From: Glaciecola sp048820975
Lineage (GTDB): Bacteria > Pseudomonadota > Gammaproteobacteria > Enterobacterales > Alteromonadaceae
NCBI RefSeq assembly: GCF_048820975.1
Contig: NZ_JBMEUF010000001.1
Span: 682,001 to 746,000, forward strand
DNA length: 64,000 bases
Direction of reading: 5' to 3'
Part shown: positions 17,574-27,006 of the stretch, piece after piece
Layout: every line of letters starts with the position of its first letter
Position numbering within the stretch: position 1 is the stretch's first letter
The notes under the pieces: model-generated
The model's database searches: none
What the model was told of the DNA's origin: nothing
The model's input: the letters and a program-made list of their open reading frames with translations, nothing else
Translations under genes and position numbers: made by a program

Positions 17574-19031
17574 GTGTCATCTACTATTCTTTGGCATGAT
17601 TATGAAACATGGGGCATTCGACCTAGTGTTGACTTTCCCGTCCAGTTTGCAGCCATTCGTACCGATTTAGACCTTAACATTATAGAAACTAGCAAAGCTA
17701 TTAATTGGATGTGTGCTATTCCCCATGATTACCTTCCGCATCCGCAAGCATGCTTAGTTACCGGTATTACACCCTCTTTTAGTATGCGAAAAGGAATGTC
17801 GGAGCCTAATTTTGCTAAAAAAATTCATGCAGAAATGTCAGTCCCAGAAACATGTGTGGCGGGCTACAATAGTATAAGATTTGATGAAGAAGTAAGCAGA
17901 CATCTATTTTTTCGAAATTTTTACCCCGTTTACGAACGCGAATATGCAAATAGAAATTCTCGTTGGGATATTATTGACTTAGTTAGGGCTGCCTATGCAC
18001 TTCGACCTGAGGGAATAAACTGGCCAATGAGCGATGAAGGCCTCCCCATTTTTAAATTGGAACAATTGAGCAATGAAAATAGCATTGAGCATGTTAGCGC
18101 CCACGATGCATTAAGTGATGTACATGCCACTATTGCCTTGGCTAAGTTGATTAAGACTAAACAACCTAAACTTTATGATTATTATTGGAAACTTAGAAGT
18201 AAACGCGAAGTCGATAAACTTCTTGGCAAATTTCAGCAGACTATTTTGGTGTATATTTCAGCGTATATTGGTTCTAAGCAAGGCTGTTGTACCTTAATTA
18301 TGCCTATATGTAGGCACCCACATAATAATAATTCGGTGATTTGCGTTGATCTCAACAATCCAATTGATGATTTGTTATCTATGACCGCCCTTGAGTTGCG
18401 CGAAAGTATATTTAAACGCTTTGATAGCAAACAAAACGATGATGATACTAAAGCGAATAAATTACGATTATTTACAGTAGCAATTAATAAGTGCCCTTTT
18501 GTTGCCCCTTTAAATACCTTAAGTGAAAACAACGCTGAACGTTTAGGCATTGATTTAGCGCGTTGCCGACAAAACTATGCGCAAATAGCCTCCATTCAAA
18601 CCTTAACTGAACTATGCCAGAGCGTTTATAAGCAAGAAGATAGTAAACCCATACCCAATAATATTGACGAATGCTTATACGCTACAGATTTTCCTAGCGA
18701 TGCCGATAAAATGCTGACAACTAAGGTTAGAGCATCTGAACCTGAGCAACTGATCGCTTTTCAAGGCGGGTTTGAGAATGAGCATTACAATTCCTTATTG
18801 TTTCGGTACCGAGGTAGGAACTTTCCTTTCTCGTTAGAGGAGCACGAAATACGTAAATGGCAACAATATTTACAAATGCGTTTTTACGAAAATAACAAGC
18901 GTGAATGTTTATCTTTGCAGGAGTATTTTGTTGAAATTGAGACCCTCATGTCTCAATTTATCAACGTTCCCGATAAATTGCGTATTCTTCAGGCATTAAA
19001 GCAACATGGCAACGCTATTGCTGACACATAA
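17574..19031 (+). CDS. sbcB: Exodeoxyribonuclease I
   Basis: Processive 3'-5' single-strand DNA exonuclease used in recombination and mismatch repair. It has 485 residues, slightly longer than the E. coli enzyme. The DEDDh motifs are visible: HDYETWG at residues 8-14, GYNSIRFDEE, and the HDALSDVHATI block with the last Asp. The SH3-like and C-terminal helical domains follow. The start is a GTG with AGGA eight bases upstream. The downstream DUF342 gene begins 15 bases after the stop, so the three genes may form one transcript. Confidence 0.94.
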   Translation: MSSTILWHDYETWGIRPSVDFPVQFAAIRTDLDLNIIETSKAINWMCAIPHDYLPHPQACLVTGITPSFSMRKGMSEPNFAKKIHAEMSVPETCVAGYNSIRFDEEVSRHLFFRNFYPVYEREYANRNSRWDIIDLVRAAYALRPEGINWPMSDEGLPIFKLEQLSNENSIEHVSAHDALSDVHATIALAKLIKTKQPKLYDYYWKLRSKREVDKLLGKFQQTILVYISAYIGSKQGCCTLIMPICRHPHNNNSVICVDLNNPIDDLLSMTALELRESIFKRFDSKQNDDDTKANKLRLFTVAINKCPFVAPLNTLSENNAERLGIDLARCRQNYAQIASIQTLTELCQSVYKQEDSKPIPNNIDECLYATDFPSDADKMLTTKVRASEPEQLIAFQGGFENEHYNSLLFRYRGRNFPFSLEEHEIRKWQQYLQMRFYENNKRECLSLQEYFVEIETLMSQFINVPDKLRILQALKQHGNAIADT

Positions 19032-19046
19032 TCATAGAGGTTAGTT

Positions 19047-20690
19047 TTGGAAACAAGAGGCATTAAACTCAAAACGCAAAAAAATAAGCGCGAGTTAATA
19101 CTACAGGTGGAACCCTTGTTGTTAGATTCACCGATTAACGCCAAGGCTGTAACAAAAGCGGTATCTGCTTCGCCATTCAATAAGTATTTTCTTTCTGATA
19201 AAGCCATTTCTGATGCTTGCAATGATATATCTATACAACTTGCTCAGAACAATATGGAAGGCTTGGAGTATTTAATTGGAGAAGCAAAAGATGCTGGTAT
19301 TGAGGTTTCAGTAACGCAAGAAAATATGTGCGCCGAATTGATTATTACCGCCGCGTATGCGGGGCTCACGCCAAATTTGTCCCAATTAAAAGATATCTTA
19401 AAATCCAATGGCGTTGTTCGCGGCATCAGCGATAAATCGATCAAGCAGCTTCTACGTATAATACTTGATAGTGGCCCTGGTATGGTTCGAGGCAGAATTG
19501 TTGCTAAAGGCCTGCCTCCTAGAAATGGCAAAGATTCTAAGCTTAAACCCATAGTGCCAAATGTGCTTGATAGAGTATTAGCTCCTAAGCAAGAAGATGA
19601 AAAAATTGACATGCGTGATTTTGGTGAAATCATTTGTGTTGAGAAAAATGCAGTAGTTGCCATAAGATTAGCGCCTTCATCAGGAAGAAGTGGCTTTACC
19701 GTTAAGGGCGAAATCATTCCGCCCACTCCAGGACAGTGGAAAAAGATTAAGCTTGGGAATAACGTGTTTGTTTCTCCCAAAGACGAAAATAAAGTGCTAG
19801 CAAAGCTTACAGGCCTTCCTAAATTTGCTAACGGCAAAGTGAGCGTGGATGATGTACTTGTAACACGCGGTGTTAATGTTGCCACGGGCAACATCAAATA
19901 CGCAGGCGCCGTTATTGTTAATGGTGATGTGACTGAAAAAATGAGAATTCAGTGCGGTGGTGATATCACCGTAAATGGGTTTGTAGAGTCAGCTTATATT
20001 GAAGCGGGCGGCGACATTATTATTACTCAGGGTGCTACGGGTAGAATACAAGATGAAGATTGCCAGTTGATTGCTAAAGGGAATATTTACTTAGCCCATG
20101 GGCAGGGTTTGCATATTAAATCTGGCTATAATGTGAATGTAGCTAAACAACTGGCGTACTCAAAAGTAAAATGTCATGGTGATTTGATAGTAGGTCATGC
20201 AACGAACCCTATGGGGAAATTATTTGCCAGTTCAGTGGAAAGTCACGGGAGTGTTAAAGCCGGCCATGTTGGCGCAGTTTCAGGCAGTGAATTATTAATT
20301 GACTTTACTGTGGGTTACGAAACACTACAAAAAAAATTAGAATCAATGGTTGCGCTATTTAAAGATCTTTCGAGTAAAAATGCTGACCACGAAATCAAAA
20401 TATCTAATATTAATAATCGTAAAGATTCTGACAAACAAATTGCCTTAAGAGAAAAACTCAATCAAGAATTAGAATTAGAACGCGTATTTGTTAACTGGCT
20501 AAGAATAAATATGGAAGAAGTTCGCTCGCAACTCACTAATTATGAAAACTATATCAAAGTGGTGGCTAATCGAAGTTTGTATAATGGTGTAATAGTAAAA
20601 TTAGGTAAAGCTAATTTTAAAGTAGACAAAGAGTATACCCATGCAAAGCTTATTTATGATGAAACATCTTGGCAATGTCAGTCTATTTAA
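19047..20690 (+). CDS. DUF342/FapA-family protein, first of a tandem pair
   Basis: 547-residue cytoplasmic protein of the FapA (DUF342, PF03961) family. Family features are the repeated beta-helix-like strands GVNVATGNIKYAGAVIVNGDV, GDITVNGFVESAYIEAGGDI and GAVSGSEL, then a helical, probably coiled-coil C-terminus (residues about 425-500). The family is named after a flagellar or polar assembly factor, but its biochemical function is unclear. The start is a TTG with AGAGG upstream. The gene at 20734 is a close paralogue, which points to a tandem duplication. I see no flagellar genes in the window. Confidence 0.82.
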   Translation: METRGIKLKTQKNKRELILQVEPLLLDSPINAKAVTKAVSASPFNKYFLSDKAISDACNDISIQLAQNNMEGLEYLIGEAKDAGIEVSVTQENMCAELIITAAYAGLTPNLSQLKDILKSNGVVRGISDKSIKQLLRIILDSGPGMVRGRIVAKGLPPRNGKDSKLKPIVPNVLDRVLAPKQEDEKIDMRDFGEIICVEKNAVVAIRLAPSSGRSGFTVKGEIIPPTPGQWKKIKLGNNVFVSPKDENKVLAKLTGLPKFANGKVSVDDVLVTRGVNVATGNIKYAGAVIVNGDVTEKMRIQCGGDITVNGFVESAYIEAGGDIIITQGATGRIQDEDCQLIAKGNIYLAHGQGLHIKSGYNVNVAKQLAYSKVKCHGDLIVGHATNPMGKLFASSVESHGSVKAGHVGAVSGSELLIDFTVGYETLQKKLESMVALFKDLSSKNADHEIKISNINNRKDSDKQIALREKLNQELELERVFVNWLRINMEEVRSQLTNYENYIKVVANRSLYNGVIVKLGKANFKVDKEYTHAKLIYDETSWQCQSI

Positions 20691-20733
20691 TTGCTGTTTA
20701 ATCATGTACTTTTAAAACGAATAGAGATAAAAG

Positions 20734-22380
20734 ATGAAAGGTTTGTCATTAACCACAAATAAAGAAAAATCAGAGCTCATTGCATCAGTCGACCCTCTAA
20801 TGTTTGGTCCGTTGCTAGATAAAGAAAAGCTAGTTGAATTTGTAAACACTTCTGAGTTTGGCCATTTTCATTTGTCAGCGAATTCAATACTAGAATTAGA
20901 AGAAAGTATTGCTATTGCCAGCGATGAGAACGATATGGCGATAATTACTCAAGTTATTGGCGAATTGAAAGAAGTGGCGGTAAGCGTTTCATTATCAGAA
21001 GATAATATGGAATGTACAGCAAGTATTGCGGCTAATAGTGGCAGCATGCTTCCTAATATTAATACGGTTAAAGAACAACTTAAAACTGCCGGTGTAAAAC
21101 GTGGTATTAGTGAAAAACGTATTCGCCAACTACTGCAATTAGCTCTTGATAATAGCTCTGATAAACCAGTAAAAATTGTAGTTGCGAAAGGTCTTCCTCC
21201 TAAAAAAGGTAAAGATTCGATAGTTAAACCAACGGTGCCTAACGCTATTGATAGAATTTTAGCGCCTCAAGAATCAGACGACAGTAAAGTGGATATGCGT
21301 AATTTAGGAGACATACTAAGTGTTGATGCGCGCCAAGTTGTTGCTAAACGAATTGCTCCAACTAAGGGGCGAAGTGGCTTTACTGTTACCAATAAAAAAC
21401 TTGCCGCCTCTCCTGGTGAATGGAAGGTGATTAAACTAGGCAAAAACACGGTTATTTCAGAACAAAATGAAAATACCGTTATTGCTACGATCGCAGGGCA
21501 ACCAAAGTTTAAAAACGACGTAATGAATGTTGATGATACCTTCACTTCTAAAGGCGTAAATGTTGGTACAGGCAATATTAAATATAACGGTTCAGTAGTG
21601 GTTAATGGTGATATTACAGAACAAATGCAAGTGGTAGCAGATGGTGACGTCACGGTAAACGGCTTTGTAGAATCCGCACTTGTCCGCGCTGGAGGTGACA
21701 TAATTATCACTCAGGGCGCTACGGGAAAAATGAATATAGAAGACTGTCAGCTAATTGCGGGTGGCAGTATTTTCATACAACACGGGCAAGGTTTAGATAT
21801 TATTTCGGGTAAAGACATTCATGTCGCTAAGCAGTTAGCCTATTCTAAAGTTAAATGCAGAGGAGAAATAATAGTTGGTAGCGGTGAAAAACCAATGGGT
21901 AATCTATTCGCAAGCAGCATAATTTGCCATAAAACATTGCGTGCTGGTAGTGTTGGTGCAGTATCGGGAAGCCAACTCATCATAGACTTTAGTGAGGGCT
22001 ACAACGTATTAGCACAAAGAGCAGAGGCCTTAACAGATTTGTTTAATACTTTATCTAACGCAAACGCCGACCATGAAATTAAAATTGCCGCATTAAATAG
22101 TAGGCACATACCCGCGCAGCTTAAGAAAAAACTAGCCACACTTACTAATGAATTAGACTCGGAAAGGATACTGTTGAATTGGTTGAGGCTAGCGAAAGAA
22201 GAAATGGCGCAAAAAAAGCAAGACTATGAAATGCACGCTAGAATCATTGCAAACAAAGAACTCTTTCCGGGTGTAATTGTGAAACTGAACAAGAAAATGT
22301 GGAAAGCAGAAAAAGAGTACCAGCGGTGCCGAGTCATTCTCGAAAATGGCGCATGGTTATATGACCCATTGACCCAGTAG
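20734..22380 (+). CDS. DUF342/FapA-family protein, second of a tandem pair
   Basis: 548-residue paralogue of the preceding protein with the same order of elements: an N-terminal variable part, the KGLPPKKGKDS linker also seen in the first copy (KGLPPRNGKDS), central glycine-rich strands (GVNVGTGNIKYNGSVVVNGD, GATGKM) and a helical C-terminus. Conservation is highest in the central domain and lower in the first 130 residues, as expected for paralogues that have diverged in a partner-binding region. It lies 43 bases after the first copy and is probably co-transcribed. The function is unknown. Confidence 0.82.
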   Translation: MKGLSLTTNKEKSELIASVDPLMFGPLLDKEKLVEFVNTSEFGHFHLSANSILELEESIAIASDENDMAIITQVIGELKEVAVSVSLSEDNMECTASIAANSGSMLPNINTVKEQLKTAGVKRGISEKRIRQLLQLALDNSSDKPVKIVVAKGLPPKKGKDSIVKPTVPNAIDRILAPQESDDSKVDMRNLGDILSVDARQVVAKRIAPTKGRSGFTVTNKKLAASPGEWKVIKLGKNTVISEQNENTVIATIAGQPKFKNDVMNVDDTFTSKGVNVGTGNIKYNGSVVVNGDITEQMQVVADGDVTVNGFVESALVRAGGDIIITQGATGKMNIEDCQLIAGGSIFIQHGQGLDIISGKDIHVAKQLAYSKVKCRGEIIVGSGEKPMGNLFASSIICHKTLRAGSVGAVSGSQLIIDFSEGYNVLAQRAEALTDLFNTLSNANADHEIKIAALNSRHIPAQLKKKLATLTNELDSERILLNWLRLAKEEMAQKKQDYEMHARIIANKELFPGVIVKLNKKMWKAEKEYQRCRVILENGAWLYDPLTQ

Positions 22381-22401
22381 GAGTCTACTTTACCAATGGG
22401 T
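22364..22401 (+). terminator. Possible terminator after the DUF342 pair
   Basis: Arms ACCCATTG and CAATGGGT enclose an inner AGTAG/CTACT stem, followed by TTTACCTTTT. The 5' arm overlaps the last codons of the gene. The T-run is interrupted, so the call is moderate. The convergent thiolase gene ends 13 bases further on. Confidence 0.5.
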
Positions 22402-22414
22402 TTACCTTTTGTAT

Positions 22415-23599
22415 TTACATCATTTCCACAGCTATCGCTGTAGCTTCACCGCCGCCAATACAAAGTGAAGCAATGCCTTTTTTTGCATTTTTCTGCTTTA
22501 AGGCATGAAGCAAGGTCACCAAAATTCTAGCGCCTGAAGCACCTATTGGATGGCCTAAAGCGCACGCCCCACCCTTTATATTCACTTTGTTAGCATCTAG
22601 TTTAAGCTTATTAATAGCTAGCATTGTTACCATAGCGAATGCTTCATTTATTTCATATAAATCAACTTCATGTTTTTGCCAATCTGATTTCGCTAACACT
22701 TTTTCAATGGCTGAAACAGGCGCAAGAGTAAAATCTTCAGGCGCTTGCGCATGATTTGCGTGAGCCACAATTTTTGCTAAAGGTTGTAAGCCTAAACTTT
22801 TTGCCTTTGACGCTGTCATCAACAGAAGTGCTGCTGCGCCGTCTGAAATTGAACTGGAATTAGCTGCCGTAACCGTGCCGTCTTTTTTAAAAGCAGGCCT
22901 TAGTTTAGGTATTTTTTCAATGTTCGCTTTACCTGGCCCTTCATCTTCACAAATCAGCACATCACCCTTGCGACTCGAAACAGTCACTGGCGAAATCTCA
23001 TCAACGAATTCAGCATTTTCTATTGCGCGTTTAGCCTTATTCAGAGAATTTACCGCAAATTCGTCCATTTGTTCTCGTGAAAAATGTTGTGCGTCAGCGG
23101 TATCTTGTGCAAAACACCCCATTGCCTTACTGTCATAGGCGTTTTCAAGGCCATCTAACATCATGTGGTCAAGCATTTGCCCATGGCCCATTCTGTAACC
23201 CTCTCTGGCTTTAGGCAGAATATATGGCGCTTGGCTCATATTTTCCATACCACCCGCAATTACAACTTGCGCGCTTCCAGCAAGAATAAGGTCATGGGCT
23301 AGCATGCACGCTTTCATGCCAGAACCACATACCTTGTTAATGGTGGTAGCCGCCACTTGTTGTGACAACCCTGCCCCTAAACAAGCTTGGCGAGCGGGCG
23401 CTTGACCTAGGCCGGCTGGTAATACGCAGCCCATAATCACCTCATCAACTGTAATATTTTCTACCCCTAAAGCAGATATTACCGACGCGCCTAGCTTTGT
23501 AGCTGGCACACTTGAAAGGCTGCCCATAAAGGCGCCCATAGGGGTGCGTTTAGCATTTACAATAACGACGGGGTCACTGTTGTGGTTTGTATTAGCCAT
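22415..23599 (-). CDS. Acetyl-CoA C-acyltransferase (thiolase)
   Basis: 394-residue thiolase of the AtoB/PhaA size class, which cleaves or forms acetoacetyl-CoA. The active-site elements are visible: nucleophilic cysteine in NKVCGSGMKA, GHPIGASGAR with the catalytic histidine, and the C-terminal CIGGGEATA, where Glu replaces the more common Gln of CIGGGQG. It is divergent from liuR, and both LiuR-type operators lie in the shared intergenic region. It therefore probably serves leucine/ketone-body catabolism together with the liu operon, converting acetoacetyl-CoA to acetyl-CoA. Confidence 0.9.
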   Translation of the reverse strand: MANTNHNSDPVVIVNAKRTPMGAFMGSLSSVPATKLGASVISALGVENITVDEVIMGCVLPAGLGQAPARQACLGAGLSQQVAATTINKVCGSGMKACMLAHDLILAGSAQVVIAGGMENMSQAPYILPKAREGYRMGHGQMLDHMMLDGLENAYDSKAMGCFAQDTADAQHFSREQMDEFAVNSLNKAKRAIENAEFVDEISPVTVSSRKGDVLICEDEGPGKANIEKIPKLRPAFKKDGTVTAANSSSISDGAAALLLMTASKAKSLGLQPLAKIVAHANHAQAPEDFTLAPVSAIEKVLAKSDWQKHEVDLYEINEAFAMVTMLAINKLKLDANKVNIKGGACALGHPIGASGARILVTLLHALKQKNAKKGIASLCIGGGEATAIAVEMM

Positions 23600-23673
23600 G
23601 CTTTTTCCTTTTCTAAAATAATTATGCTGAGTTTTATGACTGTAATTTAGTCAGCAATTGAGTAATTTTGCAA

Positions 23674-23693
23674 ACTTTACGTTTACGTTAACT
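23674..23693. promoter_or_regulatory. LiuR-type operator, proximal to the thiolase gene
   Basis: ACTTTACGT-TT-ACGTTAACT is a two-fold symmetric 20-base site with two mismatches in the right arm compared with its neighbour. Its starting position is 22 bases (about two DNA turns) before that of the second, perfect site. MerR-family LiuR regulators bind such ACGT-containing palindromes. Confidence 0.6.
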
Positions 23694-23695
23694 TG

Positions 23696-23715
23696 ACTTT
23701 ACGTAAACGTAAAGT
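23696..23715. promoter_or_regulatory. LiuR-type operator, perfect palindrome before liuR
   Basis: ACTTTACGT-AA-ACGTAAAGT is a 20-base palindrome with nine-base arms and no mismatch, located 40 bases before the liuR start. Its placement between divergent catabolic genes and its similarity to the site at 23674 indicate autoregulation of liuR-liuABCDE and co-control of the thiolase. Confidence 0.75.
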
Positions 23716-23754
23716 GCATTATTGTCACATGCTATTAATATTTAAGTAACAACT

Positions 23755-24147
23755 ATGCCGTTAACTACCTTTACTATTGGTGAATTATCTAAACATTTTG
23801 ATATTACGCCTCGTTCAATTCGCTTTTATGAAGAGCAAGAACTGTTATTACCAGAACGACAAGGCCAAGCTAGAATTTATCATAAGAAAGATAAGGTTAG
23901 ACTCAAACTCATCCTTCGAGGAAAGCGTCTTGGCTTTTCTTTAGCAGAAATAAGACGTTTATTTTCTTTATACGATACTAACCCTAATTCAGCAGCGCAG
24001 CTTGAAACTATGCTTACCCTAACAAAAACAAAAAGAGCTATTTTGGAGCAACAACTGAACGACATCCAAATGTTAATGAACGAATTAGATGATGTTGAGG
24101 CCAGATGCCAAGACGAACTAAATGAATTAAAACGAGGCGATTTATGA
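23755..24147 (+). CDS. liuR: MerR-family regulator of leucine/isovalerate degradation
   Basis: 130-residue MerR-type DNA-binding protein. The N-terminal winged helix-turn-helix reads FTIGELSKHFDITPRSIRFYEEQELLLPERQG, followed by KDKVRLKLILRGKRLGFSLAEI and a long dimerisation helix. There is no cysteine pattern for metal binding. It is the first gene of the liu operon, overlapping liuA by four bases (ATGA). LiuR proteins act as sensors for branched-chain catabolism and bind the palindromes seen at 23674-23715. Confidence 0.88.
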   Translation: MPLTTFTIGELSKHFDITPRSIRFYEEQELLLPERQGQARIYHKKDKVRLKLILRGKRLGFSLAEIRRLFSLYDTNPNSAAQLETMLTLTKTKRAILEQQLNDIQMLMNELDDVEARCQDELNELKRGDL

Positions 24148-25316
24148 TAAGTGCACCCTACTTAAGCTTAAACTTTGGATTAGGCGAAGAAATAGATATG
24201 TTGCGTGAACATGTGTTCAACTTCGCGCAAAAAGAAATTTCGAATTTAGCTGCTCATGCAGATGAACACAATCAATTTCCAAATGAACTTTGGCCAAAAT
24301 TTGGTGATATGGGCCTACTTGGCGTTACTGTTAGTGAAGAGTTTGGTGGCTCTAATATGGGATATTTAGCCCATACCGTTGCCATGGAGGAAATTAGCAG
24401 AGCATCAGCTGGCATTGGCTTAAGTTATGGTGCGCACTCAAATTTGTGCGTGAATCAGTTGCATAAAAATGGGACACAAACACAAAAAGAAAAATATCTC
24501 CCTAAGTTAGTGAGTGGGGAACACATAGGCGCATTGGCTATGAGTGAGCCAAACGCAGGCTCTGATGTAGTCAGTATGAAATTGCGCGCTGATAAAAGTG
24601 GGAATGATTACATATTAAATGGTAATAAAATGTGGATTACTAATGGCCCTGACGCTAACGTTTTTATCATTTACGCAAAAACCGATGTATCAGGTGGCTC
24701 CAAGGGGATTACCGCGTTTATTGTTGAAAAAGACACCCCTGGATTTAGCCAAGCACAAAAGTTAGACAAATTAGGCATGCGCTCTTCAAATACATGTGAG
24801 CTAGTGTTTGAAGATGCAAAAGTGCCTAGCGAAAATATTCTTGGTGAAATAGGTGGCGGCGTAAAAGTGCTGATGAGCGGCCTTGATTACGAACGCTTAG
24901 TTCTTTCGGGTGGCCCTTTGGGAATCATGCAAGCATGCATGGATTTGGTTGTTCCCTACATTCACGATCGTCAGCAGTTTGGCCAGGCTATTGGTGAATT
25001 TCAACTAATACAAGGAAAAATTGCTGACATGTATACACAAATGAATGCCGCCAGAGCATATGTTTACAGTGTGGCAAAATCGTGTGATCGCGGAGAAACC
25101 ACGAGAAAAGATGCCGCTGGTGCTATTTTATATTCAGCGGAATTAGCCACTAAAATGTCACTTGATTGTATTCAATTATTAGGTGGAAATGGCTATATCA
25201 ATGAGTATTCAGCCGGACGATTACTTCGAGATGCCAAACTATATGAAATTGGTGCGGGTACTTCAGAAATACGCAGAATGTTAATTGGTCGCGAGCTATT
25301 TAATGAGTCAAATTAG
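24144..25316 (+). CDS. liuA: Isovaleryl-CoA dehydrogenase
   Basis: FAD-dependent acyl-CoA dehydrogenase of 390 residues that oxidises isovaleryl-CoA to 3-methylcrotonyl-CoA in leucine breakdown. Features are the substrate-binding AMSEPNAGSDVVSMK, the FAD-contacting WITNGPDANVFIIYAK, and DYERLVLSGGPLGIMQA, whose glutamate is the catalytic base characteristic of isovaleryl-CoA dehydrogenases. The C-terminal LLGGNGYINEYSAGRLLRDAK block is present. Its place between liuR and liuB confirms the role. Confidence 0.93.
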   Translation: MISAPYLSLNFGLGEEIDMLREHVFNFAQKEISNLAAHADEHNQFPNELWPKFGDMGLLGVTVSEEFGGSNMGYLAHTVAMEEISRASAGIGLSYGAHSNLCVNQLHKNGTQTQKEKYLPKLVSGEHIGALAMSEPNAGSDVVSMKLRADKSGNDYILNGNKMWITNGPDANVFIIYAKTDVSGGSKGITAFIVEKDTPGFSQAQKLDKLGMRSSNTCELVFEDAKVPSENILGEIGGGVKVLMSGLDYERLVLSGGPLGIMQACMDLVVPYIHDRQQFGQAIGEFQLIQGKIADMYTQMNAARAYVYSVAKSCDRGETTRKDAAGAILYSAELATKMSLDCIQLLGGNGYINEYSAGRLLRDAKLYEIGAGTSEIRRMLIGRELFNESN

Positions 25317-25369
25317 AAATTTTTTTCATTTTAATATCATGACTTTAAACAAGTAAACGAGGTAATCAA

Positions 25370-26977
25370 GTGGCAGTCATACATTCTAAGATTAATCTTA
25401 AAAGTGATGAATTTAAGCAAAACGCTGAGCATTTACAAGCGCAAGTAAATGACCTTAAAAAAACGGTTGCTCATTTAATGCAGGGAGGCTCTAAGGCATC
25501 TTGTGAGCGCCATAAAAGCAAAGGAAAACTACTTGCAAGAGAACGTATTGAAGCACTAATTGACAATAACAGCGCTTTTTTGGAGATAGCACAATTAGCC
25601 GCTTGGGAAGTATACGATGACTACGTGCCTTGTGCTGGAGTAGTGGCAGGCATAGGCTCAGTGAGTGGCATTGAATGCATGATAGTAGCCAACGACGCCA
25701 CGGTTAAAGGTGGGACATACTACCCTCTTACGGTAAAGAAGCATTTGCGTGCACAAACCATTGCGCAGGAAAATAACCTACCGTGCATATACTTAGTCGA
25801 TTCCGGTGGTGCGAATTTACCCCGGCAAGACGAAGTTTTTCCTGACAAAGAGCATTTTGGCCGTATATTTTTCAATCAAGCTAACATGTCGGCATTAAAT
25901 ATTCCGCAAATAGCAGTTGTAATGGGCTCTTGCACAGCTGGTGGAGCATACGTACCAGCCATGGCTGACGAATCTATTATTGTGCGTGAGCAAGGAACAA
26001 TATTTTTAGCTGGCCCACCGTTAGTGCAAGCAGCCACAGGTGAAGTGGTAAGCGCAGAAGAATTGGGTGGCGGCGATGTTCACTGCAGAACTTCAGGAGT
26101 GGTTGACCATTTAGCGAACAATGACCACCACGCCCTGAGTATTGCACGGGATGCCATAGCACGACTGCATAAAACAAAAGTAAATAGTTTACAACGTGTT
26201 GCACCAAAAGCTCCCGCGTATTCTAGCGAAGAGATTTACGGCCTTATACCTAAAGATACAAAGCAGCCTTACGATGTACGAGAGCTTATTGCTCGAATAG
26301 TAGATGGCAGTGACTTTCACGAATTTAAAGCCTTATATGGCACCACCTTAGTGTGCGGATTTGCACATATAGATGGCTATGAAGTTGGTATTATCGCGAA
26401 CAATGGCATTTTATTTTCAGAGTCGGCGCAAAAAGGTGCACATTTTGTCCAGCTTTGTTGTCAGCGTAATATTCCGCTCGTGTTTCTACAAAATATTACT
26501 GGCTTTATGGTAGGTAAACAATATGAAGCAGGCGGTATTGCTAAACACGGTGCTAAATTAGTAACTGCGGTAGCCTGCGCAAAAGTACCGAAGTTCACAG
26601 TATTGATTGGCGGTAGTTTTGGTGCGGGCAACTACGGTATGTGCGGGCGAGCTTACGACCCAAGATTTTTGTTTATGTGGCCGAACGCACGAATATCAGT
26701 GATGGGCGGTGAGCAAGCCGCGGGTGTGCTTGCTCAAGTTAAACAAAGCCAAAGTGAACGCGCTGGAACCCCACTAAGTGATGAACAGATAAATGACATA
26801 AAAGCCCCCGTTATTGCTACTTATGAAAAGCAAGGGCATCCCTACTTCGCATCAGCACGCCTATGGGATGATGGTGTGATTGACCCAGCCGATACGCGCT
26901 CAGTTCTTTCATTGGCCTTAAGTGCAGCAAGTAATAGTGAAATTAACGATACCCAATTTGGCATATTCAGAATGTAA
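25370..26977 (+). CDS. liuB: 3-methylcrotonyl-CoA carboxylase, beta (carboxyltransferase) subunit
   Basis: 535-residue carboxyltransferase subunit. Together with liuD it carboxylates 3-methylcrotonyl-CoA to 3-methylglutaconyl-CoA. The crotonase-type folds carry VDSGGANLPRQDEVFPD and GSCTAGGAYVPAMADE in the N-domain, and QNITGFMVGKQYEAGGIAKHGAK and FGAGNYGMCGRAYDPRF in the C-domain. These are family hallmarks that separate it from acetyl-CoA carboxylase. The start is a GTG with GAGG upstream. Confidence 0.94.
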   Translation: MAVIHSKINLKSDEFKQNAEHLQAQVNDLKKTVAHLMQGGSKASCERHKSKGKLLARERIEALIDNNSAFLEIAQLAAWEVYDDYVPCAGVVAGIGSVSGIECMIVANDATVKGGTYYPLTVKKHLRAQTIAQENNLPCIYLVDSGGANLPRQDEVFPDKEHFGRIFFNQANMSALNIPQIAVVMGSCTAGGAYVPAMADESIIVREQGTIFLAGPPLVQAATGEVVSAEELGGGDVHCRTSGVVDHLANNDHHALSIARDAIARLHKTKVNSLQRVAPKAPAYSSEEIYGLIPKDTKQPYDVRELIARIVDGSDFHEFKALYGTTLVCGFAHIDGYEVGIIANNGILFSESAQKGAHFVQLCCQRNIPLVFLQNITGFMVGKQYEAGGIAKHGAKLVTAVACAKVPKFTVLIGGSFGAGNYGMCGRAYDPRFLFMWPNARISVMGGEQAAGVLAQVKQSQSERAGTPLSDEQINDIKAPVIATYEKQGHPYFASARLWDDGVIDPADTRSVLSLALSAASNSEINDTQFGIFRM

Positions 26978-27006
26978 CTTCTGTAAAAGCAAAGAGAATA
27001 TTAATT

